A DNA stretch of 64,000 bases, taken from Hymenolepis diminuta (lineage: Eukaryota; Platyhelminthes; Cestoda; Cyclophyllidea; Hymenolepididae). Position numbers and translations under genes: made by a program. Location: contig CAADRB010000005.1 of assembly GCA_900708905.1 (NCBI GenBank), positions 2,447,689 through 2,511,688 of the forward strand. The letters run 5' to 3'. The notes beneath the pieces were generated by a model. That model searched no databases and had not been told where the DNA came from. It was given only the letters and a program-made list of their open reading frames with translations. Shown here one piece after another: positions 14,101-25,537 of the stretch. Every line of letters starts with the position of its first letter. The stretch's first letter is position 1.

Positions 14101-17100
14101 CCAGGGCGCCTTCATTGCACTGGGTTGAACAGGTTAAACCGGACTTTTCGAAGATATCACATTTAAATTTTCCTTCTAATACTGATTTTTAATACACTTG
14201 TTAATAAGTTATGCTCCAGTCTCAACTAACCGTATTACTTTGTAGATAAGCAACGTCGTCTCCGTCTAGTTCTCTCCGGTACCATTGAGGGCATGAACTA
14301 CGAAAAGATCCGCGTGTCAGAACCCAAATCAGGGGTGAACCTCCTAGCCCACGGTTGGTCACAAAGTCGAACTGCCTATCTCCTTTGTGCAGCGGGTAGC
14401 AGTTGTGGTGTCTGGGTCTACGAGATCGTTCGGGAGGCCTCACGTCATCGACGACTTCTTGAACTCACTCCTCCCTCCTCCACTGCTAACTCGCATATCC
14501 AGTCTCTCTGTCTTGTGAGAGACGGCGATGCTCTTGCTGTGGGATTCGAGAGTGCCTTTTTCATCTTCAACATATGGGCGCATGGATCTGTTAATGGTAC
14601 GTGTCGCAACACCTATTCACTTTGTTTAGCTAAGAGAAATAGAATAAATTCATTTTCACCAACGTATGAATCTTCAAAATGTCCCATAGATCGCAAATAG
14701 AGACGTGCTCATACTCGCGAAGATAGAGAAAATGCGTGTATTCGTCATTTATTAACATAATGGGACTTCAGAAGACAAATCTAGATCACAATATTGAATC
14801 AGATGGCCGAAATGAAGGTTGCACCTGTTATACCTGGATAGTAGATCTGCTCAAGTAATATACAGGGTATCCGAGAGTTATGTGCTCACAATTAAGTTGG
14901 AAAAATCTGTAGAAATTGAGCAAACTATCATGTTAACCTGAAAAAACAACAATAGCTTCTGTATTATCTAGAAAGCTGGTTTTTATATCATTATTGCCGT
15001 GAGGTCTTCCTAGATAAAAGTACATTAATTAGTATCGGGTTAGATTAAATTACAAAAGTATAAGTGCCCTCAAATACTTTAAGCACCCGACATATAAACG
15101 ATCGATTCGATAAATCGACGTGCTTTGTTTAAATATCTTAATTCTCAGCCAGATTATGAAGTGTGGGGGTTTATTCATATTTTTAAGTTCAACTATAAAG
15201 TCTTACAAATGCTAAGTTGATATTTATTTAGGAAAAGTCTTAAAAATTCCTAGACATTCCAGGACTTATTTCGTGTTTGACATTTGAATTTAATCATGGG
15301 GAAATTGTAGACAACCCAAATCCATCCCTTATGGTTTTATACGTTTTTAACCACCCTTTTTCCTTGCTTTCTTTTAGTACTTCTGGATCCTTCGTGTATT
15401 GATCTGGATCCAAGTCTGTTGATGTTCCGTCAGCACAAATTTGCGGCTCACTTGGCCATCTCCGTGAACTTTGATGAGTTCCTTCTTGTATTTGAGAGTA
15501 AGTTTATTTTTATTTAGACCTCTGACTATTCCTAACACTTATGAATAACCGCATTATGCCACTATATTCCACCCCATAGTAATGTCACTGAGATTGCAAT
15601 TTCTCCTAACTACCTGATTGGCATTCTGGGTCGATTTTGGCTTTATTTAGTCGTTCCTCATCTTTTTCCCCAATTGTTATTTTTCTATGATTGACAAACA
15701 CAATAAGGGCTAGGGATTTCGTACCAAGGATGGGGAGCGCTTCACTGTATTTACACTTATTTAAACAATAATATTGCAAATTCTGCTCCATCTTCCAGTG
15801 CTGTAATGTGGTGAAAACGATTGATTATTTCGTTGATTTTGTGTAATTATTTTGACTAATTAATTTTATTACCGGATGGTGAAACGAGAAGAGTATGAAC
15901 GCTCCACCAATTGATTAAATAATATTGATCACCGTAGGTACATTATTCCTTTCCCCACTTTCTATTATGAAAGTGCAAAATGCTTCAAATTCCAACAAGG
16001 ATATTTACATTAAGTATCATGAATCAACCATTAAAATTTCAATACTGGAAATCTAACAAATTTCAAGTGCCCGATATTATGAAAGATCAAAATCTGCTTC
16101 CTAGGAACAAATAAAGGAAAGGCATATTTCGATTGTTAAGCATAAAGCACTATAGTTAATCTTAACTTACCGAAAGACTGAAATGTAAACGTCAAAGATC
16201 CGCCCCTCTTCTACGAAATCAAGTCGTTAAAGCTATATATTTTTTGTCCGACACCGTATATTGTGTAAATATAGGGGCCTATATCATGAGAATTTTCTCC
16301 TTTCCTTTTAGACTGCGGTATCTATGTAGACAGTCAAGGTCAACTCACCCGTCAGGTATACCTCTTCTGGCCCGCCAAAGCTCTCCCTCGTGGTTTCGCT
16401 TACCGTCAACCCTACCTCTACGTCTTTACAGAAGCTGGTCTCTTCCTCTTCAACGTGGAAACTTCCACCTGGAGTGCTTCAGCAGCTGGTTCTCGACGTC
16501 TCCGTCCCCTGAACGCCACAGACGGTCACATTTGTCTAATGTCACACTACACCAATGCCGCCAGCCAGGGCATTTCCAAGTTGGCTGCTGCAGCCGGAGT
16601 GAATAACAGTGTAGGAGGAGGGTCGGCAGCAGGAATGAATGGGTCAAGTGGATCTCAAGATGGTCTTAGTGCCCTAGGTGGAATGACTTCTCATGCCTCG
16701 CTAGTGTACATTCCACCTCCTAGACAATCAGTGTTCGCTTCAGTACAGAGACGGCGGACGAATACGTCGATTTTGATTAGACCATCGTGTGGACTGGATA
16801 GACAATTGGAGTTGAATAATGCTGCTTTGTTGGATTCGACTACGAGAGCTAGAGTGAGTTATTTGGGTAGTGTGTTGATTAGTCATCATGGATTTCTGTA
16901 GGTCTCTTTTGAGGGTACTCAGATCAAATGACTAGAATTCAAATTTTCCTCTGAAAAGGTCGTAACTCATAGCATCTGGCGATACGCACCAAATATGCCG
17001 ATGAATGATGTGTTCTTGCACCCTAGAGACATTCTAGGAAATATCTTTCCATATTGATCCGGAAAGGCTAAAAAACTTGCTTGGTCTATTAATTGCCGGA

Positions 17101-20100
17101 AAATTGTTCGCCCATATGATTAGTTTACCATCTAATCCATTTAGATCAAGCTTAAATAAAGCTGAAAGAAGTTAAATATATTGTAAACAAATCTTCTGAT
17201 GATGGACGTGTAGGTCTTCCACATGGAACAGTTCATATACTATTGCTTATGGTCTTCACCATGGAGATGCTCATTATGCTAATGGTACCTCCCCAATTAA
17301 GATTACGATTAGTAAGTGAACGTTAAACTAGAAATCTTAAATGCGGGGGGAGGGGGTTTAACCAGGTGAACACAAAAAGCAAATGAATAGCTTAGTTAAT
17401 ATGACCGCCCAAATGCGTGCAGATACAGTAAAGTTAATAAGACTGTCGGTTTTGAAATTTTATGGTCTTAACTGCGGTGAATGAAAGCCTTATTTCTGCA
17501 CCAAGGAATGCAAATAATAGGGTCAGAGTCAGGTTTTTCGTATCTATTTTTGAGAATTGAGCTGAGATTTTCTGCGGTGGGGAATTTATCAATCTGAAAC
17601 TCACTCGAAGTAAGATGTTACGCGCATGATGACTGAATAAAACCGGATATCGATTATTGGGGTAGTAGGATGAGGTTTTCTATGGTAGCGAGATTACCAT
17701 CTAAAATCCGTCCAGGATATATTGAAATTTTTTTCTCTCCACGAGAAACGCAAGCCCATTTTGATCAAACAATCTTTGAGACGGTGAGGTAAGATTTTCA
17801 GTGCTAGAGCCATTATCGATCGATTGCTCGAGCATAATTTTTAACCAGCTTGTTCACTTACCACCTTTTCTCCCCTTATGGATCCATGTTTAAGGTCTTA
17901 CTCTTTTAAGTTTTGTATTAAATGCGAATTGTGTTAACACCAGCAATCTCAGAATATTTTAAAAGAATGAATCATTTCAAGATGCCTTTATCCAAAAGGA
18001 TTGCTAAGCGCGCATTTGATATCCATTGTCTGATGCATTTGCGCGCTCATGCTTACGTCACTCTTTCCAATTCTATTCAATTATTTTGATTTCGGCTCCT
18101 GTTACTTTACCAGCCATGGTAGAAGCGAAAAAAAGCCACTTCTTTCTATCATGCTTCATTCTTTAACAGAGTTGAAGGATTTGATTGTTCTCCCTCTGGT
18201 AGCCTGTCAGTATTATCACAAATTCATGTTTAATAAAATTGTTTTGTATTTGGAGTATGAATCAATGTTAATCTACCATAATACCTAATACGTCTTTTTC
18301 CATCTTCAGAAGTCTCGCCGTTTCTCGCTGTTCTCCCGTGGAAATCTCTTCCCCGGAATTACAGAAAATTCAGGATCGGATGGTCACTTGTCCGCTGCCG
18401 CACTAGGCAATACTCGGTTGATCTCTGCACCATCAGATTTTCAGCATATCGTACATCAGGGACCCGATGTTCGCATTCACTTAATTGACTTAGCACAGTC
18501 AAAGAGAGCAACTCGATATTCGACTGGGAATTTCTCATTAGCTGTTGAAAATCAGCCTCAGGCACAGCTACAGAAATTAGGCATTCAGCAGAGACAAATT
18601 CATAATCAACAGCAACAGCAGAATAGAACGCAACATCGGGATTCTCAGGGGTCGCTTCAGTCTACGGGCTCGTCTAGACAGTCTACTGACCAGGTTTGTG
18701 TCTTCTCTATATTTTCTTCCTCCTTTAATTTGTTTATTTGTCTCGGCTTAATATTGTAAATAAGATTGGTTCACAACTGGAGCCTAAAGCATAAGCGATA
18801 TCAATAATTACTCTCTGCGAATTTATAAAGATATCCATATCCATTAAGTTTTAAATAAATTCTCTTCCACTACATCTAATAAAGCTATCAACCCTGGACG
18901 ATGCTGAGAAATTGGCGGCGTGTATCTTAAATGGCGGTTGGTATTAGTCACTCTAACATGAAAAAAAAGTATGTTTTTGTCACAAAATAGTTTTTACGTG
19001 TTAAATAGTGTGGTTGACTTTAACTGGAAAATATGAACTTTTTCGTGGTCACCCCTGAAAGGGGGAATAGTAAAATCCAAGGTACTTTTAAATTTAAGGC
19101 GTAGGTAACTTTACATTCACTAGACTACCGGAAATCGATTCTTGGTTTCCTGAGTTTCATAGGTGTAACGTAGTGAAGTTACATACGAAAGGTCCGGAGG
19201 AAGCACGCATTTTCCAGATCACATCTTCCTCTACTGTACCAATTCAAGCTGTTATAATAGACAAACGAGGTACACTTGATGACAAGAGAAGTCAATGATA
19301 CTTAGAGCGCCGTGCCTTCAAGGGAACTTATGATATGGCTAGACACTGGCTGCTTGAATAATTATGGTAAATGTCTCCAACTGAGGCATCATTGATGCCT
19401 AAAAGCCACTTGTCGAAACCTTGGCAAGAACATTGCGGTTTATCGTTCAATAAAATTGATTAAAGTCAAATAAACAAACCACTATGCATTTTCAGTATTC
19501 CGATCAATTATTAAGATTTCAACACTCGCTAAAATTGATCAGCATAAACATTAACACAAACTTCTAACCCTAATTTACTTACTTTTAACTTCTTTTCTAC
19601 AGGTTTGAACCGGTAAGTTGCTTGCTTTTCTATACTATGATATAACTTGAATTATCTTTACCATTTCGATTACACACTGGAAGCTTTTGATCGTTTACAA
19701 ATAAGTTGTTTTTATGCGTATATTTGCAGCAATTTCATCCATATCTTTGAACTAAGCCCTGCTCTTTTCTCTCGATCTACCATTTGTATACTCAATCATA
19801 CGTATTTCTTATTAAGGCGGTATCTCCTAAAGCACGCAAAAAGCGAACATGATAATTACCGGATAAGCAGATGTGTACTCTTTATTATTTAAAATTTCAT
19901 GTCTTTTATCCGAGTTTGGGTGTTCTTCACAAGATTTCTATGATGACCGAAATTCTAAACTTGTTAAAGATAGACTTATGAGTTTGCCCATTTTATTTCA
20001 ACTTAACCCCCAAAAGAATGACAAAGTTTGAACATTTGTCTATGTTTATCGATTTGATTCAAATTTTATTTTGAATACTTATAATCTAGAACGAAATGGT

Positions 20101-23100
20101 TGGCTTAATTTTGAACCTGACAGAAATTGATAGAGAAGATTAGGAAATCTAGCCGCTTATTTGATTTTCAGTAATTTCTGATGGGGTTCCCTTTTTCAAA
20201 GGGAAACGAAGTCAGTTTTATAGGATTCTTCCCTCACTTCAACTCAGGCCAAATTTAAGACGCAGTTTAATTATTAATCATATCGTCCAATGGTCTTGAC
20301 AGTGTTTGTCACTCACGCAACACCTTGAAATGTTGTTAACTTTTTAAACCTCTTACTCTGGTGCAGATTCAACACGAACTCGAGCACAGCTCTTCTGTTG
20401 CATGATCAAGTCTACTAATAAAATCCAAAAATACTACTACTAATGGTTTGGCTCTTGGGAGCATGTGTATTGAAGAGTGATAAACCGTTTTTTTAAATAC
20501 CGCACTCTGATTCTCCTATTATGTCTAGTCCCTGGGTGAGCCTGATTACCCCACCGACTCAATGACCTTAACCTTGCCAATGACCTCTGCCTCCAATCCA
20601 AACCTCCTTGCATCTCCTGCAGGATCTGCAATTGCGGAGGAAGCTATTACCCCTTCTGCTGTAGGAAATGAATCTAATTATCGCCAACCTCCACCCTCTT
20701 CCCTCTCGATGGACACAATTGAACGGAAAGTATTCGCACCGTCACTAGATTCTCCGGGATTCCGTGATAAAGTTCTCGCCCTGTTCCACACAGTAAGTTT
20801 CAAAGTGAACTTAATGGCGTTATAGCGTATGGATTATTGTGGCCACTGTTACAAGGTAAGGTCGCTTCAGCCGTAAGGTAAGCTCCAGTTGCTCAGGCAC
20901 CAGAGAACAGGAGAGGTAGAGAAGATAGAAGTGTAATGGCTCCTTGAGCATACTTAGTCAAGATCAGACTTTTTTGACTTAATTTAGAATCTATTTATAT
21001 TATTAGTATTGAATTGTGATTTGCCAGGGAAGTTTGAATCAACTTAAATGTCCAATGTGGCAGAATATGATTAATCAGACAACGTACCAAACGGTGAATG
21101 GCGGTTGACCTCGCCATGCCATGACCTTTTATGACATTTATATTGCTCTTTCAGTGCACTCTAGAGCGTTGCTTCGACTTCATAACAGGAGGATTATGTG
21201 GGTTCACATTCTTCTGGTGTACATCTTGTTCACTGAGATACCCTTCTTTTAATGAAGACTAGAGTTTAATTTCAAATATGCAAGCCTAGAAATACTATGT
21301 AGGTATAGTGTTTCAACCGCTGTTAGAGTTGATCTGAAAGTGATTCTTAGATCATAAGTGCTTATTGAATGGTACCACGGAATATGTTTTATTTGCTCGA
21401 ATTTGCCCCCGAATGAGTGCTTAAATATATTTTTTATAATGTATGCGTGTATATATTAAAATAGAATGTATAAATATAATATATTAATAATAAATATAAG
21501 AATAATATAAATATAATCTTTTAGCACAGGTCCATCATTCCAGTGTGTAGTTTTGCATATTTAGTAATCCTGCCTCCTATATAAATTGGATGATTCTTTG
21601 AGAAATTAAGCCATATTCTCTACTTCAGCATGACTGTCCATTCTTTGCGAACTAATGTTAACTAATACCATCATCAATATACGATTTAATTTATCTACTT
21701 TTTGAGTTTATCCCAGCAATTTTCCATCATCTCATTGTACCCATTTAATGATGAAGGAGTGAACGCGAATTTTATCAATAAGTTAACCTGGGAATAGTTG
21801 TGAAATATTCTTCAACACATCTGCTTCTCATAGGTTTGGGAATTTTTTATTAAATTTAACCAAAATAATACATTCCTGATTTCCGTACCTATTCGTCACA
21901 ATGTTAATCCCATCAGTTGTATACATTCTGCGGCGTCTAAGTTTTTCACAATGTGATCATATATGCCTATAAATATAAGAAATTATTGGATTGTAACTTG
22001 ACTATGATGATCCAGCATTTAGAATGAACACTATTTTATGTGGTATTCAGGTACTCAGAGTCTGGTCACAGTCACCTGGGTATGATAAACTTTCTCCTGT
22101 CGTCTAGTGTGTCCCCCTCGTCTACCTACACGATTGCAACTTGTCACAATATACTATGATGTAATCTAGTTAAGATTTGTGTAGTTTCTAATGTTTTACG
22201 TCTGTGGAATTCGAGTTTCTCAAACAGAGAGGTCTTGCTAAATTGAATGTTGAAAAATGCTTGCCTTACATGGATTTTTAATTGATCTCTGATCATATTA
22301 AGATAAATCATTTCACGAAAATTCGCATGATATCTTCACTCTGTTCTGCTCATAACTCAACCTTCGCTCTTTAAAATATTTATTGATTCCCCCCGTTGTC
22401 CGACTCCTGCATATTGAACTTTACTCTTCTCCTCGGCCATTATTTCAGTTTTCTGACCTTGTTCTCTCCCAGTATCACTAATTTGCGACCGGCCCCGTTT
22501 CCTTCTCTCGTGATATTAAAATTAATAAAACAGGAACTTTTAACTTATTATGTAGGTCGCGTATAATTTCAATTATACTTATACATCGTATAAACACAAG
22601 CCGAGAAATCATGGAAGAAAGTGTGGAAAACTGACCCACTTATTGAGATACTGTCATTGACTTATTTTCGTGTCAGTAGCTCAGTGTTCCGAGGTAACAA
22701 CCATTTTTTCTCCACTTTAAGGGGAGAACCAGTCTAGAATGAAGCATATTATTCATCCTGACATTAAATGTATCGCAGTAGCGAATGAACTGAATATTTA
22801 TGTGCATTCCACTTTCTTAATGGTGACTCAGCAAAACGGTCATTTTGTTGCTTTTTCTAAAAAAGGTCTAAAGTATAGACCTTTAATTTTCTGGTAAAAA
22901 ATAAAACATTCCAGCTGGGAAACTTCGTGATGTCAATATGTTGCCTAAGCTTATTCAGATTTGGGTACATTATTATTATTATTATTATCCACAGTAATGC
23001 AACAAAATTACAATTTTTAATTGTGGGAACCAAGTGGGATGGAAAAACGGTAAATCCAACAAACGATATAGGAGATAGGACCAAAGAGTCTGGCGTCATT

Positions 23101-24472
23101 TGGCTTTAGACTGTAGAATATTTAATAACCGGACAGTTCACGTACTAGAATTCAAGTTTCACGAATCATTCTCTGGATGGATACTTGCTTCAATGTTTAA
23201 CGCTTGTTGATCAATTTTTTGTCGGAATGGTTGGTCTTGCCATTTCACTCCTTCTTTTTCCAATGTTTGAGAGGGCAAATAATCTTATATGATCTTCAGC
23301 AGCTTATAGTGTTGAGATAGCAGGAATGAGTCTGCTAAAACTCCACAAGCTGTGCTCACTCAAGGTGAGCCAGAATTTATATATTTTCTTTACTTTTTCT
23401 TTTTTTCTTTTTGTTGTTGTGCCGTTCTGCATTGGTTATTTCAAGGTTATCTCATGGTAACTCCTGTGTTCTATCTCTAAATCTATTGGAATAGCGAATT
23501 AGCTGTAGACGATGATATCTTGTGCACACTATGTCTGTGATATGAAAAATAGCTTTTATTTTATTACAAATTGTTGTGCTTAAAACTATTTTTGTCACTT
23601 GTTTAAATTATGCGGTGGTCGCTGCGCATATCTGTGAGGCCAAGGGTCGCGAGCTCGCTTTAGCAATGTGGATGACCGACAGCGCCGATTAATTCTATTT
23701 AAAAAAGTCAGAAGTGATATAGTTCGAGATTCTCATAAGGGCAGGTACCATCTAGCCACTCAAATCTAGTGTTACTGGCATCTCCTTGAACGGTCTGGAA
23801 GTACATGATGCACCGTATACTTTTAAATGACAAGCCAATAAAAAACCCATTATTGAATTCCAACTACCTAATACTTCTCTAAATGAATAGTCAAATGAGA
23901 GGTGTCTCGAATTGGCCCTTTTAAAAGGTCTGCTTTAATCTATGGCCTTATTTAACTTTTTCATTTCTAACAGGTAATTGATAAGAATTTTTGTCTTCAA
24001 AATTATGTATTTCGAAAAATGAATTATTTTAAGGCAATTTAACACAGCGCTCCCATGTTAATGTTAATACCGTTCTAGTTTTCCTCCATACCCGTGATAT
24101 CATAAATATACAAATTTATCCATTAAGTGGCTCAATATTTTCTTTCGATCTGAATTTGGGTAGGTATTCTCTTAAGCAAATTCACGATCATTAAACTGTT
24201 TTATATTATTAAGGCTCAAAATAGCTTAAATTGTCTATGTTAAAATAAATGAAATTATTAAGATCTGGTAAACATTTTGCAGATATATCATTTCCTTATA
24301 ATTAGATGTTTATTCATATGGATAACTGTTGATTATTCCCGGTGTACGAATTACGTTCAGCACTATTTAAAAGGTTCTTGTTTACTATTTATAGTTGGAC
24401 AGTGATGTGCTACCCTTCCTAAATAGTCCTTCAACCCCAACCGAAGAAACACCTCCGAAATCAGCAAATTAA
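3468..24472 (+). CDS. MRCK / Genghis-khan-type Cdc42-binding Ser/Thr kinase, C-terminal part (12 exons, 5' end outside window)
   Basis: Myotonic-dystrophy-kinase-related Cdc42-binding kinases act downstream of Cdc42 on myosin and actin. Only the C-terminal regulatory half is here. Exons by phase-matched GT-AG junctions: 3468-3517, 3588-3665, 6596-6937, 7907-8120, 11360-11422, 12761-12844, 14246-14596, 15378-15497, 16312-16853, 18310-18693, 20529-20792, 24395-24472 (TAA). They join into one 855-codon frame with no stop. Domain order PH, CNH, CRIB is the family signature; citron kinases share PH-CNH but lack the CRIB. The first exon enters with a split codon, so more exons (C1, coiled coil, kinase) lie to the left. 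Possible poly(A) variant ATTAAA at 24526-24531. By family knowledge, the CRIB and C1-PH tail tether the kinase to Cdc42-GTP at membranes. Confidence 0.93.
5085..5290. repeat. Dispersed repeat family 2, copy 1
   Basis: Aligns by eye with 8965-9190 over about 200 bp. Shared landmarks are the purine block ggaaagaagaaggaaga, the stretch tgcctggttagtcaataat, cttcttcacag, then caatcctgtgcaggagagatgaggc near the right end. The copies differ by many substitutions and small indels, so both are old. No coding capacity. Orientation of the family is unknown. Confidence 0.7.
6156..6330 (+). repeat. Degenerate SINE-like fragment
   Basis: Contains agagttaaccagtgcggttggtc, close to agacttaaccagtccatgtcggtc in the better copy at 13917-14130, followed by a decayed B-box-like ggtaacgagattcga. 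Its left part, ggaagacatcccggagctgc, also matches 43716-43880. Confidence 0.5.
8100..16853 (+). CDS. CNH (citron homology) domain exons of the MRCK-like gene
   Basis: The end of exon 7907-8120 and exons 11360-11422, 12761-12844, 14246-14596, 15378-15497 and 16312-16853 encode a CNH beta-propeller, a protein-interaction domain. Recognisable blades include DEHRILVGTEDGLYTVDL, KKPIHQVEALPEELQLVAVI, DALAVGFESAFF, FAAHLAISVNFDEFLLVFE and NCGIYVDSQGQLTR. Phases run 1-1-1-1-1-0 and every join restores the frame. Near the end of the last exon an Ala/Gly/Ser/Asn-rich insert (about 16575-16690) separates the strand HICLMSHYTNA from the closing strand ASLVYIPPPRQ. The intron 8121-11359 holds a transposase relic. 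Confidence 0.9.
8965..9190. repeat. Dispersed repeat family 2, copy 2
   Basis: Second copy in the same orientation as 5085-5290. Matching blocks include gagagaagaaggaagg, tggttgtctgattagctaat, ggcttctccacag and caatccagtgcatgagagacgaggc. It sits in the next large intron of the MRCK-like gene. I could not classify it as SINE, MITE or other. Confidence 0.7.
9745..10925 (-). pseudogene. IS630/Tc1/mariner-superfamily transposase relic
   Basis: Reading the - strand downwards from about 10913 gives successive pieces, in shifting frames, of one transposase: an N-terminal KVARFLSVAKSFPCKVRKEL, a block with DRWW and then IMIFGVV (first catalytic Asp region), a QQDSTPSHEA block (second catalytic Asp), then PNYSPDLNPW and a C-terminal AVEEDINKDYLIEACSQS. 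The order and spacing match DDE transposases of the Tc1/mariner superfamily. Stops, frameshifts and the 151-base run of N at 10069-10219 break it, so it cannot make a working enzyme as shown. I did not find clear terminal inverted repeats. It lies in the intron 8121-11359 of the MRCK-like gene, in opposite orientation. Confidence 0.85.
10069..10219. other. Assembly gap (151 N)
   Basis: A run of undetermined bases inside the transposase relic. The repeat nature of the locus probably caused the gap. The open frames reported across it are artefacts. Confidence 0.99.
13917..14130 (-). repeat. tRNA-derived SINE-like element, copy 1
   Basis: On the - strand a tRNA-like head, with ggcgccctggtcggctgcc and a B-box-like GGTTCGATTACC (revcomp of 14065-14076), is followed by a body containing ggactggttaagtctggc, attcgaatctctcaccgggg and ccattctacccaagag. 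The same order is seen at 23617-23785 (+), and the body recurs at 42325-42420. An RNA polymerase III B-box plus an unrelated body is typical of SINEs. It lies in the intron just before the CNH exon at 14246. Confidence 0.7.
18310..18693 (+). CDS. CRIB/PBD exon (Cdc42 binding) of the MRCK-like gene
   Basis: This phase 0-0 exon starts KSRRFSLFSRGNLFPG, the basic stretch that precedes the p21-binding motif in MRCK. At about 18421-18465 it carries ISAPSDFQHIVHQGP, which matches the CRIB consensus I-S-x-P-x-x-F-x-H-x-x-H-x-G at every fixed position. This motif binds GTP-loaded Cdc42/Rac and separates MRCK from citron kinase. The rest is Gln-rich (a run of five Q) and Ser-rich and likely disordered. 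Acceptor cttcag; the donor gtttgt is weaker than its neighbours, and the next splice is where a 10-nt pseudo- or poison exon candidate lies. Confidence 0.92.
19603..19612 (+). other. Candidate 10-nt cassette exon carrying an in-frame stop
   Basis: Ten bases (gtttgaaccg) lie between a strong acceptor (cttttctacag) and a consensus donor (gtaagt) in the intron between the CRIB exon and exon 20529. The flanking exons join directly in phase 0. If this piece were included it would add one Val codon and then TGA, ending the protein just after the Gln/Ser-rich segment. It may be decoy splice sites. Confidence 0.3.
20529..24472 (+). CDS. C-terminal tail exons of the MRCK-like gene
   Basis: Exon 20529-20792 (88 codons, SLGEPDYPTDS onward) and terminal exon 24395-24472 (26 codons including TAA, ending ETPPKSAN) continue in phase 0. 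They encode a Ser/Pro/Thr-rich tail with no domain I recognise, as in other MRCKs. The acceptor at 20528 follows a pyrimidine tract and removes an in-frame TAG that forms the splice site itself. The donor at 20793 is gtaagt and the last acceptor is tatag. The 3.6-kb intron between them holds A+T-rich sequence and a SINE copy. Confidence 0.82.
21422..21520. repeat. A+T-rich low-complexity tract
   Basis: About 100 bp made almost entirely of A and T with loose tata/aata repetition. No gene signal. Confidence 0.8.
22969..22988. repeat. (ATT)n microsatellite
   Basis: Nearly seven uninterrupted att units, intronic. It explains the runs of Ile codons seen in frames across it. Confidence 0.9.
23617..23785 (+). 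repeat. tRNA-derived SINE-like element, copy 2
   Basis: Plus-orientation copy of the family at 13917-14130. The head ggtggtcgctgcgcatatct and B-box-like gggtcgcgagctc are followed by gaccgacagcgccgattaa, then ttcgagattctcataagggc and accatctagccactc, matching the first copy block by block with many substitutions. It lies in the last intron of the MRCK-like gene. Confidence 0.65.
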
Positions 24473-25537
24473 TCGCTTTCCTACCTTCTTTCCAACCTCT
24501 GTATATTCAAAACTTCCATCACTACATTAAAACTGCCGCGCGCCCAGCACACGTGCTCAGACACCCTCTAGTTTCCTTGACCATCTTGTCATTAATAACA
24601 TTGGCAAAACTTGTTCCCTCTGACCACTCTTCCTTACTTCTTCAATGCTGCGACCCACCACCTATTGAGTGGTCTGCCCCCTTTCCTACACTACCTGAAT
24701 TCGCCTGCTTTTATTTGAACATGCTATCGATACAAGTTCCCTAATCTGTTCCTCCTATCCCACTTTCTCACTCGTCTAGGGTAATTTTTATCATATGCAA
24801 GAAAAGATTCGACCTTGTTTCCAGTTTAAGAACTGTTTTTTTGTCTTTGTTAGGAGGTTTAAACCACTCACTATGGACCCAAGTCAGATAGAACGTTATT
24901 GTAGGTAGTAAGAAGCAAGTAGTGATTTGTAAACTGGCTTTCCCTATGGCATCTTGACAAATAAGATATGTCAACCGATAAGAACCCGTTAATTTGATTA
25001 TAAGCTGATGGTGATACGGGTGAACGTGTTATTTAAGGTTATAAGAAATGGAAGGAGCAGACCATATTGCCTTAAAGTTACGTAACACTGTTTCGTGGTC
25101 AATGAAAGATAACTAAATAGTGAGATAAAATAGCGTCTTGAGATGTGATGTAAGGGACGGGATATGATACTAGCAACTTAGCATATTCTGATTAAGATTC
25201 AGTTCGTATAAAACGGTTAAATTAACAAATTTAGTTAGCTATCACGGTGATTTGTGATTATATAGAAAATATATATGGTTTAATTATTTTATCAAATCAT
25301 TTAGAAAAGAAAGTGTTCCAATAGTATTTTTAAAATTGAGAGTTGATTTATAATAATATAAACATAATGTCGAAAGAATAGCGTCTGAGTTGTCATTTAA
25401 AGAAAAATGTTGTTGAGATGCACTTATAATTAACTTATAAAGTGGGTTTATTGGTTGCATTATCCCTTTTGAGGTCACAGAACTCGCAGTTGCTCGACGC
25501 TTATTTTTGGAGGTTATATTGAAAAGCGTCGGGAGTG
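24473..25537. other. MRCK-like 3' UTR and spacer to ODAD3
   Basis: About 1.07 kb between two genes on the same strand. An ATTAAA at 24526-24531 could be a poly(A) signal for the upstream gene, 54 bases after its stop. No further coding exon or clear promoter motif is seen. The spacing is too long to argue for a flatworm-type polycistron. Confidence 0.5.

Larger units (their letters stand above)
20793..24394. other. Last intron of the MRCK-like gene
   Basis: A 3.6-kb intron with no supported exon. It contains a very A+T-rich tract (about 21422-21520), an (ATT)n microsatellite at 22969-22988 and a SINE copy at 23617-23785. Confidence 0.7.

Noticed and set aside
16854..16901. Read-through of the CNH exon (VSYLGSVLISHHGFL)
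   Set aside because: A gtgagt donor at 16854 and a phase-0 join to the KSRRFSLF exon match the family; the extension is intron.
18694..18759. Extension of the CRIB exon into VCVFSIFSS... to a stop
   Set aside because: It reads across a usable donor, and the exon joins cleanly in phase 0 to 20529, so this is intron sequence.
23293..23362. Possible MRCK exon ending at the strong donor actcaag|gtgagc
   Set aside because: Every acceptor to its left (ttcag, cagcag, atag, gatag, gcag) gives an in-frame stop in the required phase 0, and none has a length that is a multiple of three.
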